Shown: piece after piece, positions 44,705 through 56,134 of the stretch
Numbering within the stretch: position 1 is the first letter of the stretch
How the letters are laid out: every line of letters starts with the position of its first letter
From: Microbacterium oryzae
GTDB lineage: Bacteria; Actinomycetota; Actinomycetes; Actinomycetales; Microbacteriaceae
Direction: 5' to 3'
DNA: 64,000 bases
Assembly: GCF_009735645.1 (NCBI RefSeq)
Contig: NZ_CP032550.1
Location: forward strand, 496,001-560,000
Program-made: the position numbers and the translations under genes
The notes under the pieces: generated by a model
What the model saw: the letters and a program-made list of their open reading frames with translations, nothing else
What the model was told of the DNA's origin: nothing
Databases searched by the model: none

Positions 44705-44780
44705 GCTCCGAGACTGCGCCGCCGCTCCGAGACTGCGCCGCCGCTCCGGGGCCGCGTCTCCGCTTCGGGGCCGTGTCTTT
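44705..44780 (+). repeat. Tandem 19-bp repeats downstream of the amidohydrolase
   Basis: Two exact copies of GCTCCGAGACTGCGCCGCC (44705-44723 and 44724-44742) are followed by two diverged copies (44743-44761 and 44762-44780). The CTCCGAGAC core recurs further right in both orientations. Confidence 0.7.
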
Positions 44781-44801
44781 CGCGCTGCCTGACTTCGCCG
44801 G

Positions 44802-44840
44802 CGCTCCGAGACCGCACGCACTGCACGCGGTCTCGGAGCG
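44802..44840. repeat. Inverted repeat built from the same core
   Basis: Arms of 14 bp (44802-44815 and 44827-44840) carry GCTCCGAGACCGC and its complement with an 11-nt loop. A further GTCTCGGAGC lies at 44868-44877. The rest of the 278-bp gap shows no gene. Confidence 0.65.
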
Positions 44841-44910
44841 GCACAGCGGGTCGCGAGCGCCGAAGTGGTCTCGGAGCGATCGAGCACCCTCGCATCTCCC
44901 GAACACGCCG

Positions 44911-44940
44911 AAGGCCCCGATCCGTCCGGATCGGGGCCTT
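44911..44940. terminator. Terminator between the amidohydrolase and dps
   Basis: A perfect 14-bp stem (44911-44924 with 44927-44940) lies 20 bases past the dps stop and serves the convergent genes. Confidence 0.85.
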
Positions 44941-44960
44941 CTGACGAGGAGGGGTCGCGG

Positions 44961-45446
44961 TCACTCCGCGATGTGCGCCACCAGGAACCAGCGGTCCTTC
45001 TCGAGGCCGGCCTTGATCTCGATGGCGACGTCCTGGCTGGTGAGGTCGATCTCATCGAGGCCGTCGATGGCGGCCTGCAGATCGGCGATCACGGTGTCGA
45101 TGTCGGAGACGACGCCGCGGATGACGACGTCGGACTGCGCGAAGCCGGCGGGAGCGCCGGTTGCCGGGGTCTTGCCGGCGACGGCGCCGAGGCGCGCGTC
45201 GATGGGGAGGCCCAGGGCCACGATGCGCTCGGCGGCGAGGTCCGCCCACTCCTGCGCGTGCTCGACGAGGGTGTCGAGGAACTCGTGGACGCCGATGAAG
45301 TTGGCGCCGCGGACGTGCCAGTGCGCCTGCTTGCCGTTGACGACGAGGCCCTGGAGGCCGAGGACGACCGGCGAGAGGAACTGAGCCGAGCCGGCGGCGA
45401 CCGTCGGGTCGGAAGCGGTGGCGGAGATGGTCTGTGCGTCGCTCAT
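44961..45446 (-). CDS. dps: Dps-family DNA-protecting ferritin
   Basis: The 161-residue mini-ferritin oxidises and stores iron at dodecamer interfaces. Ferroxidase residues are His42 (KQAHWHVRG), His54 and Asp58 (VHEFLDTL), and Asp69 and Glu73 (EWADLAAER), with the normal spacing. The N-terminus is short with little Lys/Arg, so DNA binding may be weak. AAGGAG lies 8 bases before ATG 45446. A 10-bp-arm dyad covers the upstream promoter and a DtxR-like site lies beyond it. Confidence 0.94.
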   Translation of the reverse strand: MSDAQTISATASDPTVAAGSAQFLSPVVLGLQGLVVNGKQAHWHVRGANFIGVHEFLDTLVEHAQEWADLAAERIVALGLPIDARLGAVAGKTPATGAPAGFAQSDVVIRGVVSDIDTVIADLQAAIDGLDEIDLTSQDVAIEIKAGLEKDRWFLVAHIAE

Positions 45447-45484
45447 GGTGGTTCTCCTTCGTCTTGCCGAGCGTGGGTCACGCC

Positions 45485-45516
45485 CTGTCGGTGAATACAA
45501 CGCTACTCACCGACAG
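45485..45516 (-). promoter_or_regulatory. Dyad operator in the dps promoter
   Basis: CTGTCGGTGA and TCACCGACAG are perfect 10-bp arms separated by 12 bp, 39-70 bases upstream of the dps start. The spacer contains the most AT-rich part (TTGTATTC on the minus strand), probably the -10 region. The cognate regulator is not known. Confidence 0.6.
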
Positions 45517-45564
45517 ACATTCCGCAAGCAAGTGCAGGCTCGGCTAAATCGCCGGTGAAGCAGG

Positions 45565-45583
45565 GAAAGTGAGGCTTACCGAA
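45565..45583. promoter_or_regulatory. DtxR/IdeR-like iron box between dps and gamma carbonic anhydrase
   Basis: GAAAGTGAGGCTTACCGAA matches 15 of 19 positions of the DtxR/IdeR consensus TwAGGTwAGsCTwACCTwA. It lies 26 bp before the rightward gene and about 120 bp from dps. Assignment is by eye only. Confidence 0.5.
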
Positions 45584-45608
45584 CCTCGGGAGCGCATAGG
45601 GTCGTGGC

Positions 45609-46148
45609 ATGACCATCTCACCCCGTGCCACGGTCCTCGCGCTCGGCGTCGACACTCCCGAGCTCGCCGCCGACGTCTTCGTCGCCGACGGCGCCCGCAT
45701 CGTGGGCGATGTCGTCATCGGGGAGCGGTCGAGTGTCTGGTACAACGCCGTCCTCCGCGGCGACACCGGCGCCATCCGCGTGGGCGAGCGCAGCAACCTG
45801 CAGGACAACGTCTCCGTCCACGTGGGCGCCGGGTACGACGCGATCATCGGCGACGACGTCTCGGTCGGACACAACGCGGTCGTGCACGGCTGCCGCATCG
45901 GCGACGGCACGCTCGTCGGGATGGGCGCGGTCGTGCTGCAGGGCGCCGACATCGGGGCGTCGTCACTGGTCGCGGGCGGTGCCGTCGTGCTCGAAGGCAC
46001 CATCGTTCCGCCCCGGAGCCTGGTCGTTGGCGTGCCGGCCAAGGTGCGGCGCACGCTCTCCGACGAGGAGGTCGCGGGTCTCGTCCGCAACGCCGCCAAC
46101 TACCTGGGGCACGCGACGCGCCACATGGCTGCTCTCGACGAGGGGTGA
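45609..46148 (+). CDS. Gamma carbonic anhydrase family protein
   Basis: The 179-residue left-handed beta-helix protein has hexapeptide repeats throughout and the three metal histidines around DNVSVHVGAG, SVGHNAVVHGC. This group includes PaaY/YrdA-like proteins and some active carbonic anhydrases; activity here is not certain. The C-terminal helix carries NYLGHATRHM. It is divergent from dps. Confidence 0.9.
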   Translation: MTISPRATVLALGVDTPELAADVFVADGARIVGDVVIGERSSVWYNAVLRGDTGAIRVGERSNLQDNVSVHVGAGYDAIIGDDVSVGHNAVVHGCRIGDGTLVGMGAVVLQGADIGASSLVAGGAVVLEGTIVPPRSLVVGVPAKVRRTLSDEEVAGLVRNAANYLGHATRHMAALDEG

Positions 46149-46241
46149 GGATGGCCGGGGCGACGCGCGCGGGCCGACGCGCGGTGTTCGAAGCACTCGC
46201 GGCGTTGCGATAAGATCGATCCCGGTGCCGGAGACGGCTCC

Positions 46242-46315
46242 GGGGATGTAGCTCAATGGTAGAGCCCCAGTCTTCCAAACTGGTCACGCGAGTTCGATTC
46301 TCGTCATCCCCTCCA
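46242..46315 (+). tRNA. tRNA-Gly(TCC)
   Basis: Acceptor GGGGATG/CATCCCC, anticodon stem CCAGT/ACTGG and loop CTTCCAA give anticodon TCC. The T loop is GTTCGATTC and CCA is encoded at 46313-46315. A TAAGAT -10-like hexamer lies at 46211-46216. Confidence 0.95.
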
Positions 46316-46409
46316 CATCTCCTTCTCGCCCCGCCGGTGGCATGGCCACGCGGATTGGTCGGCTAGACTTTCCGAGGCCGTTTCGTGTTCCCGTTCGCGG
46401 GGATATCCG

Positions 46410-46486
46410 CGGGGCGTAGCTCAGCTTGGTAGAGCGCCCGCTTTGGGAGCGGGAGGCCGCAGGTTCAAATCCTGTCGCCCCGACCA
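46410..46486 (+). tRNA. tRNA-Pro(TGG)
   Basis: Acceptor CGGGGCG/CGCCCCG, anticodon stem CCCGC/GCGGG and loop TTTGGGA give anticodon TGG. The T loop is GTTCAAATC and CCA is encoded at 46484-46486. Confidence 0.95.
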
Positions 46487-46556
46487 ACGGCCCATCCAGA
46501 CCTCAGCCCGCACCGGCGCCCAGCGCGCGGGTCCGTCACAAGGAGAACGAACCAGC

Positions 46557-48161
46557 ATGGTGAACAGCACCGTCGAGAAGCTCAGCCCGACGCGGGTCAA
46601 GCTTCACATCACGGTCAGCCCCGAAGACCTCAAGCCGGGCATCCAGCACGCGTACGAGCACATCGCCCGCGACGTGCAGGTCCCTGGCTTCCGCAAGGGC
46701 AAGGTTCCCGCTCCGATCATCGATCAGCGCGTCGGTCGTGGCGCCGTGATCGAGCACGCCGTGAACGAGGGCCTCGACGGCTTCTTCCGTTCGGCCGTCG
46801 CGGAGAACGACGTGAAGGTGCTCGGCCGTCCGCAGGCCGACATCGTCGAGTGGCCCAGCGAGAAGGACTTCTCGGGCGACCTCGTCGTCGACGTCGAGGT
46901 GGATGTCCGCCCCGAGTTCGAGATCCCCGCGTACGAGGGCCTCACGGTCACCGTCGACGCCGTCGAGATCGACGACGCGAAGATCGACGAGGAGCTCGAC
47001 AACCTGCGCGCGCGCTTCGGCACGCTCGTCCCGGTCGACCGTCCCGCCGCGAAGGGCGACTTCGTCGAGCTCGACCTCGTCGCCAAGATCGGCGACGAGG
47101 AGATCGACCGTGCCGAGGGCGTCTCCTACGAGGTCGGCTCGGGCGAGCTGCTCGACGGCATCGACGAGGCCATCGACTCGCTCACCGCCGGTGAGGACAC
47201 CACGTTCCGCTCGAAGCTCGTCGGCGGCGACCACGCCGGCGAGGAGGCCGAGGTCGCCGTGACCGTCAAGGCCGTCAAGGAGCGCGAGCTGCCCGAGGCC
47301 GACGACGACTTCGCCCAGATGGCGAGCGAGTTCGACACGATCGCCGAGCTGCGCGAGTCGCTCAAGGAGACCGCTGCCTCGCGCAGCGCGTTCTCGCAGG
47401 GCTCCGCCGCCCGCGACCAGCTCGTCGACACGCTGCTCGAGGCCGTCGAGATCCCGGTTCCCGCCAGCCTCATCGAGGACGAGGTGCACCGTCACCTCGA
47501 GCAGGAGAACCGCCTCGAGGACGACGAGCACCGCGCTGAGGTGACCGAGGCGAGCGAGAAGCAGTTCCGCACGCAGATCCTCTTCGACGCGATCGCCGAG
47601 CAGCTCGACGTGCAGGTCTCGCAGGACGAGTTCACGCAGTACCTCATCCAGGCGTCGACCCAGTACGGCATGTCGCCGCAGGACTTCGTCCAGGCGCTGC
47701 AGCAGGGCAACCAGCTGCCCGCGCTCATGGGCGACGTCGCGCGCAACAAGGCGATCGCGATCGTCCTCGGCAAGGTCACCGTCGTCGACTCCGCCGGCAA
47801 CTCCGTGGACGTGAGCGACTTCGCCGCCGTCGACGACGAGTCCGACGAGGCCGAGGAGATCTCGGCCGACGAGGCGCCGGCTGACGCTCCCGCCGAGGAG
47901 GAGGCCGTCGAGGCTCCTGCGGCGAAGAAGAAGCCCGCCGCGAAGAAGCCTGCAGCGAAGAAGGCCGCCGCGGAGCCCAAGGCCGAGGAGCCCGCCGCCG
48001 AGGAGCAGCCGAAGAAGCGCGCCACGCGCAAGAAGGCGGAGCCCAAGGCCGACGAGGCCGCGGCTGAGGAGCCCGCTGCCGAGGAGAAGCCCAAGAAGCG
48101 CGCCACGCGCAAGAAGGCCGAGCCCAAGGCCGAGGAGACTCCCGCCGAGAAGGCCGAGTAA
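46557..48161 (+). CDS. tig: Trigger factor with Lys/Ala/Glu-rich C-terminal tail
   Basis: This ribosome-bound chaperone of 534 residues binds L23 through [14 protein letters not shown] near residue 44, has a FKBP-like domain (about 155-245, [20 protein letters not shown]) and the helical arms domain to about residue 420. Beyond that is a tail of roughly 100 residues rich in Lys, Ala and Glu, including [17 protein letters not shown] and a second near copy. Such tails are common in Actinobacteria and may bind RNA or the ribosome. AAGGAGAAC precedes ATG 46557. It starts 70 bases after tRNA-Pro, separated from clpP1P2 by the tre genes. Confidence 0.95.
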   Translation: MVNSTVEKLSPTRVKLHITVSPEDLKPGIQHAYEHIARDVQVPGFRKGKVPAPIIDQRVGRGAVIEHAVNEGLDGFFRSAVAENDVKVLGRPQADIVEWPSEKDFSGDLVVDVEVDVRPEFEIPAYEGLTVTVDAVEIDDAKIDEELDNLRARFGTLVPVDRPAAKGDFVELDLVAKIGDEEIDRAEGVSYEVGSGELLDGIDEAIDSLTAGEDTTFRSKLVGGDHAGEEAEVAVTVKAVKERELPEADDDFAQMASEFDTIAELRESLKETAASRSAFSQGSAARDQLVDTLLEAVEIPVPASLIEDEVHRHLEQENRLEDDEHRAEVTEASEKQFRTQILFDAIAEQLDVQVSQDEFTQYLIQASTQYGMSPQDFVQALQQGNQLPALMGDVARNKAIAIVLGKVTVVDSAGNSVDVSDFAAVDDESDEAEEISADEAPADAPAEEEAVEAPAAKKKPAAKKPAAKKAAAEPKAEEPAAEEQPKKRATRKKAEPKADEAAAEEPAAEEKPKKRATRKKAEPKAEETPAEKAE

Positions 48162-48170
48162 CACCTCACC

Positions 48171-48214
48171 ACGAGAAGAGCGCGGGTGCCGGATGGCGCC
48201 CGCGCTCTTCTCGT
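48171..48214 (+). terminator. Terminator after tig
   Basis: A 20-bp stem with one G-T pair (48171-48190 with 48195-48214) and a GGAT loop is followed by TTTCTCC. Confidence 0.9.
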
Positions 48215-48303
48215 TTCTCCGGCGGGCAGCCGGCGGGTTCCGTGGTGCCGATCACGCCGCAACGACCCCGACGTCCTGGCTCGCCAGTGCGGGTGGCACG
48301 AAA

Positions 48304-48333
48304 GAGCGCGGGTGCTCGAAGGCACCCGCGCTC
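48304..48333 (-). terminator. Terminator after treZ
   Basis: GAGCGCGGGTGC and GCACCCGCGCTC form a 12-bp stem with a 6-nt loop just past the treZ stop. The core resembles that of the tig terminator. Confidence 0.82.
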
Positions 48334-48350
48334 GTCCGCTTCGGAGAGCG

Positions 48351-50075
48351 TCAGACGCGGACGATCGCGCCGCCCCGCGGCGGCACCGTCATCGCGCCAT
48401 CCGCCTCGCCCAGCGCGGTCGTCGCGAACAGCACCTCCGACGGCCGGCCGATCGACAGCGGCTTCTCGGAGAGGTTGACCGCGATCTCGAGACCGCCGCG
48501 GCGCAGGCGGATCCACCGCTCGTCATCGCTCCACTCCGCCGAGAGCCGCCCGAATCGCGGATCCGTGAGCTCGGGCTCGGTGCGACGCAAGCGCGCGAGC
48601 GACCGGTGCACGCCGAGAAGCCGCGTGTGCCGGCTCGGCTCGCCGTCGGCGGGATACGGCTCCTCCCAGTTCAGATGCGAGCGCGTGAACGTCTCGGGGT
48701 CCTGCGGGTCGGGGACGATGTCGCGATCCCAGCCCATCCGTGCGAACTCCTCGATGCGTCCCTCGGCCGTCGCCTCCGCGAGCTCGGGCTCGGGGTGCGA
48801 GGTGAAGAACTGCCACGGCGTCGAGGCGCCCCACTCCTCGCCCATGAACAGCATGGGCGTGTAGGGCGTGGCGAGGGAGAGGAGTGCGGCCAGCGCGAGC
48901 TCATCGTCGTCCAGGGTCTCGCTCAGCCGGTCGCCGGTGGCGCGGTTGCCGATCTGGTCGTGGTTCTGCGCGTACGTGACGAGCCGCCACGTCGGGGTCT
49001 CCGGCGGGATCGGCTTGCCGTGCTCGCGGTCCCGGAACGACGACCACGTGCCGTCGTGGAAGAAGCCGCGCGTGGCGACCTTCGCGAGAGCCGACATCGG
49101 CTCGAAGTCGGCGTAGTACCCTGTCGTCTCGCCCGTGAGCGCCACATGCACGGCGTGATGGTAGTCGTCGCTCCACTGCGCGTGCAGGCCGTAGCCGCCC
49201 GCCTCGCGCGGGGTGATGAGCTTCGGGTCGTTGAGGTCCGACTCCGCGATGAGCGTGAGCGGGCGACGCAGATGCGCGCTCAGCGCATCCACCTCCTCCG
49301 CCAGCTCCTGCAGGATGTGCACGGGGCCGTCGTCGACGAGCGCGTGCACGGCGTCCAGGCGCAGCGCGTCGACGTGGTTGTCGCGCAGCCACATCAGGGC
49401 GTTGTCGATGACGAAGCTGCGCACCTCCGGACGGCTGAAGTCGATGGACGCGCCCCACGTGTTGGCGCTCCCATCGGAGAGGTACGGCCCGAACCGGGGC
49501 AGGTAGTTGCCGCTCGGCCCCAGGTGGTTGTAGACGACGTCCTGCACGACGCCGAGGCCGGCGGCATGGCAGGCGTCGACGAAGCGCTGATACGCCTCAG
49601 GGCCGCCGTAGCTCTCGCTGACGGCGTACCAGAGGACGCCGTCGTAGCCCCAGTTGTGGGTGCCGTTGAACGCGTTGACGGGGAGCAGCTCCACGAAGTC
49701 CACGCCGAGCTCGACGAGGTGCGGCAGCCGCGCGATCGCGGATTCCAGCGTCCCGTCCGGGGTGAACGTGCCGACGTGCATCTCGTAGATCAGCCCGCCG
49801 GCGAGCTGGCGACCGGTCCACGCCTCGTCCGTCCAGGCGAAGGCGCTGGGGTCGTGCACGCGGCTCAGCGCGTGCACGCCGTCCGGCTGCCGACGCGAGC
49901 GGGGATCGGGGAGCGGCGTCTCGTCGTCGTCGAGAAGGTAGCCGTAGTCGCTGCCCGGCCGCTCCTCGACGACGGCGCTCCACCATCCGTCGCCCACGGC
50001 GTGCATCTCGTGACGCTCGCCGTCCAGGAGCAGCGCGACGGTGCCCGCCTTCGGGGCCCAGACCTCGAAACTCAT
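48351..50075 (-). CDS. treZ: Malto-oligosyltrehalose trehalohydrolase TreZ
   Basis: The 574-residue GH13 enzyme releases trehalose from maltooligosyl-trehalose. It has an N-terminal CBM48-like domain beginning [18 protein letters not shown], the (beta/alpha)8 core with [15 protein letters not shown], nucleophile Asp in [11 protein letters not shown] and acid Glu in [10 protein letters not shown], and the transition-state Asp in [14 protein letters not shown] 50075 overlaps the treY stop. It is last in the treX-treY-treZ operon. Confidence 0.95.
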   Translation of the reverse strand: MSFEVWAPKAGTVALLLDGERHEMHAVGDGWWSAVVEERPGSDYGYLLDDDETPLPDPRSRRQPDGVHALSRVHDPSAFAWTDEAWTGRQLAGGLIYEMHVGTFTPDGTLESAIARLPHLVELGVDFVELLPVNAFNGTHNWGYDGVLWYAVSESYGGPEAYQRFVDACHAAGLGVVQDVVYNHLGPSGNYLPRFGPYLSDGSANTWGASIDFSRPEVRSFVIDNALMWLRDNHVDALRLDAVHALVDDGPVHILQELAEEVDALSAHLRRPLTLIAESDLNDPKLITPREAGGYGLHAQWSDDYHHAVHVALTGETTGYYADFEPMSALAKVATRGFFHDGTWSSFRDREHGKPIPPETPTWRLVTYAQNHDQIGNRATGDRLSETLDDDELALAALLSLATPYTPMLFMGEEWGASTPWQFFTSHPEPELAEATAEGRIEEFARMGWDRDIVPDPQDPETFTRSHLNWEEPYPADGEPSRHTRLLGVHRSLARLRRTEPELTDPRFGRLSAEWSDDERWIRLRRGGLEIAVNLSEKPLSIGRPSEVLFATTALGEADGAMTVPPRGGAIVRV

Positions 50076-52350
50076 GACTCCTCCTTCAGCAGCAGCGCGA
50101 CCGGGTAGCGGGTGAGGACATCCGTCACGCGGAGGGTGCCGCCGCGGATGGCCGTGCCGGTGATCGCGTCGACGTACGCTCCCGGAGGCAGCAGCGCCTC
50201 CGTGTCGCCCCAGCCGCCGCGGCGCTCGAGCCCCATCGGCAGGCGCGTCGCGAGGGCGACCGCGCCGCCGCGGTCGTACGCGACGAGATGCGCGGCGGCG
50301 GTCCCGACGACGGGCAGCGGCGCGTAGCGCGTGAACAGCTCGGGGCGGTCGCGACGCGCACGCAGCGCCCGTGCCGTCACGAGCAGCTTCGCGGCGCCGG
50401 ATTCGTCTATGGCCGGCAGCTCGCCGCCGTCGACGCGCGCGAGGGTCGCCCGCCGCTCCGCGTAGTCCACCGGCAGGCGGTTGTCCGGGTCGACGAGCGA
50501 GCGGTTCCACAGCTCGCTGCCCTGGTACACGTCGGGCACGCCCGGCATCGTCAGCTGCAGGAGCTTGGCCGACAGGCCGTTCGACCACCCGGCCTCGCGC
50601 ACGGTCGCCGTGAACTCCTCGACGACGGCGGAGGCCTCCGCGTCGTCGAAGGCCGCGTCGACGAGCGCGTGCAGGCGACGCTCGTACTCCTCGTCCGGTG
50701 CGGTCCACGTGGTGCCGGTGCCGGCCTCGCGGGCGGCCTTCTCGGCATACGCGTGAGCGCGCTCGCGCGAGAGCGGCCACGCCCCGATGAGCGTGCTCCA
50801 CAGCAGCGCCTCGAGCGGGCCGTCGCCGAGCGGGGCACGCGATCGCAGCGTGGCGAGTGCGTCGCGCCAGCGGTCGGGCACCTCCGAGAAGGCGTCGATG
50901 CGCGCACGGGTGTCTTCGCCGCGCTTGGTGTCGTGCGTGGAGAGCGTCGTCATCGAGACCGGGGTCATCGCCTGACGCGTCTCCTGCCGCCGGTGGAACT
51001 CCTCGGGCGTGACGGCGAACTCCGACGGGTCGCCGCCGACCTCGTTGAGCGACACCAGGCGCCCGTACCGGTAGAACGCGGTGTCCTCGACGCCCTTGGC
51101 CATGACCGCACCCGAGGTCTGCTGGAAGCGGGCGGCGGCGGGATGGCCGGGGTCGCCGAGGATCGGGAGGAGGCGGTCGATGGTATCCGCGAGATCGGGG
51201 CGCGCGGTGCGCGCCTTCGCCGCGGCTTCCTCCAGGTGCTCCCGCCCCGCGGGAAGGTACGAGCGGTACACGGGGAAGCACGCGAGGAGCTCGGCCAGGG
51301 CGTCCTGGGAGTCCGGGACCTCCGGCAGGAGGCGGACGAGACGCCGCACCTCGGACTCGAGGATGCCGTCGGCGATGCCGCGCTTGCCGTCGTGGACCAT
51401 CCGCTCCCAGTCGGCCTCGGCGCCGCGCACCTCCGCCTCGAGAGCGTCGAGAGCGGCCTGGCCCGCCGGGTCGACGAGCACCCGATCGACGTCGCCGAGC
51501 GCGTCGTAGCCGGTGGTGCCCGCCGTCGCCCAGTTCGCGGGGAGCTGCTCGCCCGGCTCGAGGATCTTCTCCACGAGCACGTACCGGCCGTCGGTCGCCT
51601 CCGCAAGGCGCTCGAGGTACCCGCCCGGGTCCGCAAGGCCATCCGGATGGTCGATGCGCAGACCGTCGGCGAGGCCCTCCTGCACCCAGCGCAGGATCTC
51701 GGCGTGCGACTCGTCGAACACCCACGGCTCCTCGACGCGGATGCCCGCGAGGGTGGAGACCGCGAAGAAGCGACGGTAGTTCAGCTCGGCGTTCTCCCGC
51801 TGCCAGGGCACGAGCTCGTAGTTCTGGCGCGCGTGCACGGTCGCGGCGTCGGCACCGTCATCCGCGGTGCCGGGCGCGATCGGGAACCGGTGCTCGAAGT
51901 AGCACAGCGCGCCGTCCTCGATGCGGAGCTCGGGGTCGGCCTCGCCCAGCACGGGGAGCCGAATGCGCCCGTCTCCCGCGTCCCAGTCCACATCGAACGC
52001 CTCGGCGTACCGGGAGTCGCGCCCATGAGTCAGCAGGTCCCACCACCACGGATTCCGCTCCGGCGTCGCCACCCCCACGTGGTTGGGCACGACGTCGACG
52101 AGGATCCCCAGCCCGGCCGCGCGAGCGGCCGCAGCGAACCGGCTCAGGCCATCCGCCCCGCCGCGCTCGGGATCGACAGCGGAGTGGTCGACGACGTCGT
52201 AGCCGTGGTTCGAGCCGGGCTCGGCCCTCAGAAGCGGCGACAGGTACACCCAGTCCGCCCCGAGGTCGCGGATATAGTCCACGACCTCGGCGGCGGCGTC
52301 GAGCGGGAAGTCCCGCGCGATCTGGAGGCGATACGTCGAGCGGGGCGTCT

Positions 52351-52354
<4 letters not shown>
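50072..52354 (-). CDS. treY: Malto-oligosyltrehalose synthase TreY
   Basis: The 760-residue GH13 isomerase converts the reducing-end alpha-1,4 link of maltodextrin to alpha,alpha-1,1. It begins [20 protein letters not shown], has [20 protein letters not shown], the nucleophile in [17 protein letters not shown], the acid Glu in [12 protein letters not shown], and [19 protein letters not shown] 52354 overlaps the treX stop by GTGA. Confidence 0.95.
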
Positions 52355-54534
<2,180 letters not shown>

Positions 54535-54723
54535 ACATGCCTCCTGATGTCATGGCGAACCTACCCGCGCGCGGGACCCGGCGGATAGGCATGGCCTCAC
54601 GCGACCCGCTCATGGTATTGAGAACCGCCGACACCCCTGATATGCCCACGGCGAACACGGACGGGGCGCCGAAATCGCGCCGGTAGGGTCGATCTCGACG
54701 CATCACCGAAATGGAGTGATTTC

Positions 54724-55317
54724 ATGGCCGAACCGCTGATGGCACAGAGTGTCTTCGACAGGCTCCTCAAGGACCGCATCATCTGGCTGGGCACGGAGGT
54801 GCGCGACGAGAACGCGAATGAGATCTGCGCGAAGATCCTCCTTCTCGCCGCGGAGGACTCCGAGAAGGACATCTACCTCTACATCAACTCGCCCGGAGGC
54901 TCGATCACGGCCGGCATGGCGATCTACGACACCATGCAGTTCGTGCCGAACGACATCGTGACCGTCGGCATCGGGATGGCGGCCTCGATGGGCCAGCTCC
55001 TGCTGACGAGCGGCACGAAGGGCAAGCGCTACATCACGCCCAACGCCCGAGTGCTCCTGCACCAGCCGCACGGCGGCTTCGGCGGCACCGCCAGCGACGT
55101 CCAGACGCAGGCCGAGCTCATCATCTCGATGAAGAACCGCCTCGCCGAGATCACCGCAGCGCAGACGGGCAAGTCCGTCGAGCAGATCAACGAGGACGGC
55201 GACCGCGACCGCTGGTTCACCGCCGATGAGGCGCTGGAGTACGGCTTCGTGGACCACATCCGCGAGCACGCGGCGGACGTGGCGGGCGCGGGCGGCACCG
55301 ACCGCGACGCGCAGTGA
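54724..55317 (+). CDS. clpP1: ATP-dependent Clp protease proteolytic subunit ClpP1
   Basis: The 197-residue serine protease subunit has Ser88 in [10 protein letters not shown], His113 in LLHQPHGG and Asp162 in GDRDRW as catalytic triad. In Actinobacteria ClpP1 and ClpP2 form a mixed tetradecamer. Start ATG 54724 is assumed; an internal ATG (MAQSVF) is five codons later. clpP2 begins 19 bases after its stop. Confidence 0.94.
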   Translation: MAEPLMAQSVFDRLLKDRIIWLGTEVRDENANEICAKILLLAAEDSEKDIYLYINSPGGSITAGMAIYDTMQFVPNDIVTVGIGMAASMGQLLLTSGTKGKRYITPNARVLLHQPHGGFGGTASDVQTQAELIISMKNRLAEITAAQTGKSVEQINEDGDRDRWFTADEALEYGFVDHIREHAADVAGAGGTDRDAQ

Positions 55318-55336
55318 GGCGAGAGAGGACCACACG

Positions 55337-55996
55337 ATGAACACCCCCTACACCGCGACGCCGCAGGGCTTCCAGGTTCCCAGCAGCCGGTACATCCTGC
55401 CGCAGTTCGAGGAGCGCACGGCCTACGGCTACAAGCGCCAGGACCCGTACAACAAGCTCTTCGAAGACCGCGTGATCTTCCTCGGCGTGCAGGTCGACGA
55501 CGCGTCCGCGGACGACGTCATGGCCCAGCTCCTCGTGCTCGAGAGCCAGGACCCCGACCGCGACATCATCATGTACATCAACTCGCCCGGTGGCTCGTTC
55601 ACGGCCATGACGGCGATCTACGACACGATGCAGTACATCTCGCCTCAGATCCAGACGGTCGTGCTCGGCCAGGCCGCCTCGGCCGCCGCCGTGCTGCTGG
55701 CCGCCGGCGCCCCCGGCAAGCGCCTCGCGCTGCCGAACGCCCGGATCCTCATCCACCAGCCCGCCGTGGGTGAGGCCGGTCACGGTCAGGCGTCCGACAT
55801 CGAGATCCAGGCCGCGGAGATCCTCCGCATGCGCACCTGGCTCGAGGAGACGCTGGCGAAGCACTCGAACAAGTCGCAGGCGGAGGTCCACAAGGACATC
55901 GACCGCGACAAGATCCTCGGTGGTGCGGAGGCCGTGGAGTACGGCCTCGTCGACCAGGTGCTCACCACGCGCAAGCGCACGCCGCTGTCCAAGTAA
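55337..55996 (+). CDS. clpP2: ATP-dependent Clp protease proteolytic subunit ClpP2
   Basis: The 219-residue subunit has catalytic Ser115 in [10 protein letters not shown], His140 in ILIHQPAVG and Asp191 in DIDRDKI. The N-terminal 30 residues ([20 protein letters not shown]) form the ClpP2-type propeptide and axial loop region. A GAGAGAGGA Shine-Dalgarno precedes ATG 55337. It forms an operon with clpP1. Confidence 0.94.
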   Translation: MNTPYTATPQGFQVPSSRYILPQFEERTAYGYKRQDPYNKLFEDRVIFLGVQVDDASADDVMAQLLVLESQDPDRDIIMYINSPGGSFTAMTAIYDTMQYISPQIQTVVLGQAASAAAVLLAAGAPGKRLALPNARILIHQPAVGEAGHGQASDIEIQAAEILRMRTWLEETLAKHSNKSQAEVHKDIDRDKILGGAEAVEYGLVDQVLTTRKRTPLSK

Positions 55997-56006
55997 GGAC
56001 GGGCGC

Positions 56007-56044
56007 CGAGATGCCCCGGACGCGATCGCGTCCGGGGCATCTCG
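56007..56044 (+). terminator. Terminator after clpP2
   Basis: The 38-bp stretch is a perfect palindrome (19-bp arms), 10 bases after the stop. clpX then has its own transcription start or is reached by read-through. Confidence 0.85.
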
Positions 56045-56134
56045 TGTTGCGGTTCCGCGTCGCTGGCGTCGGTGTCGGCGGCAGCGGTTAGGCTCGAACA
56101 CAACCCCGACAGGGATCCCAGGAGGAGAAGGACC

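Noticed and set aside
44705..44780. A short CRISPR array
   Set aside because: The 19-bp units are directly adjacent with no spacers, and no cas genes are near.
54535..54723. A ClgR operator in front of clpP1
   Set aside because: CGC and GCG trinucleotides occur, but not with the spacing I associate with the ClgR motif. In this base composition they are expected by chance.
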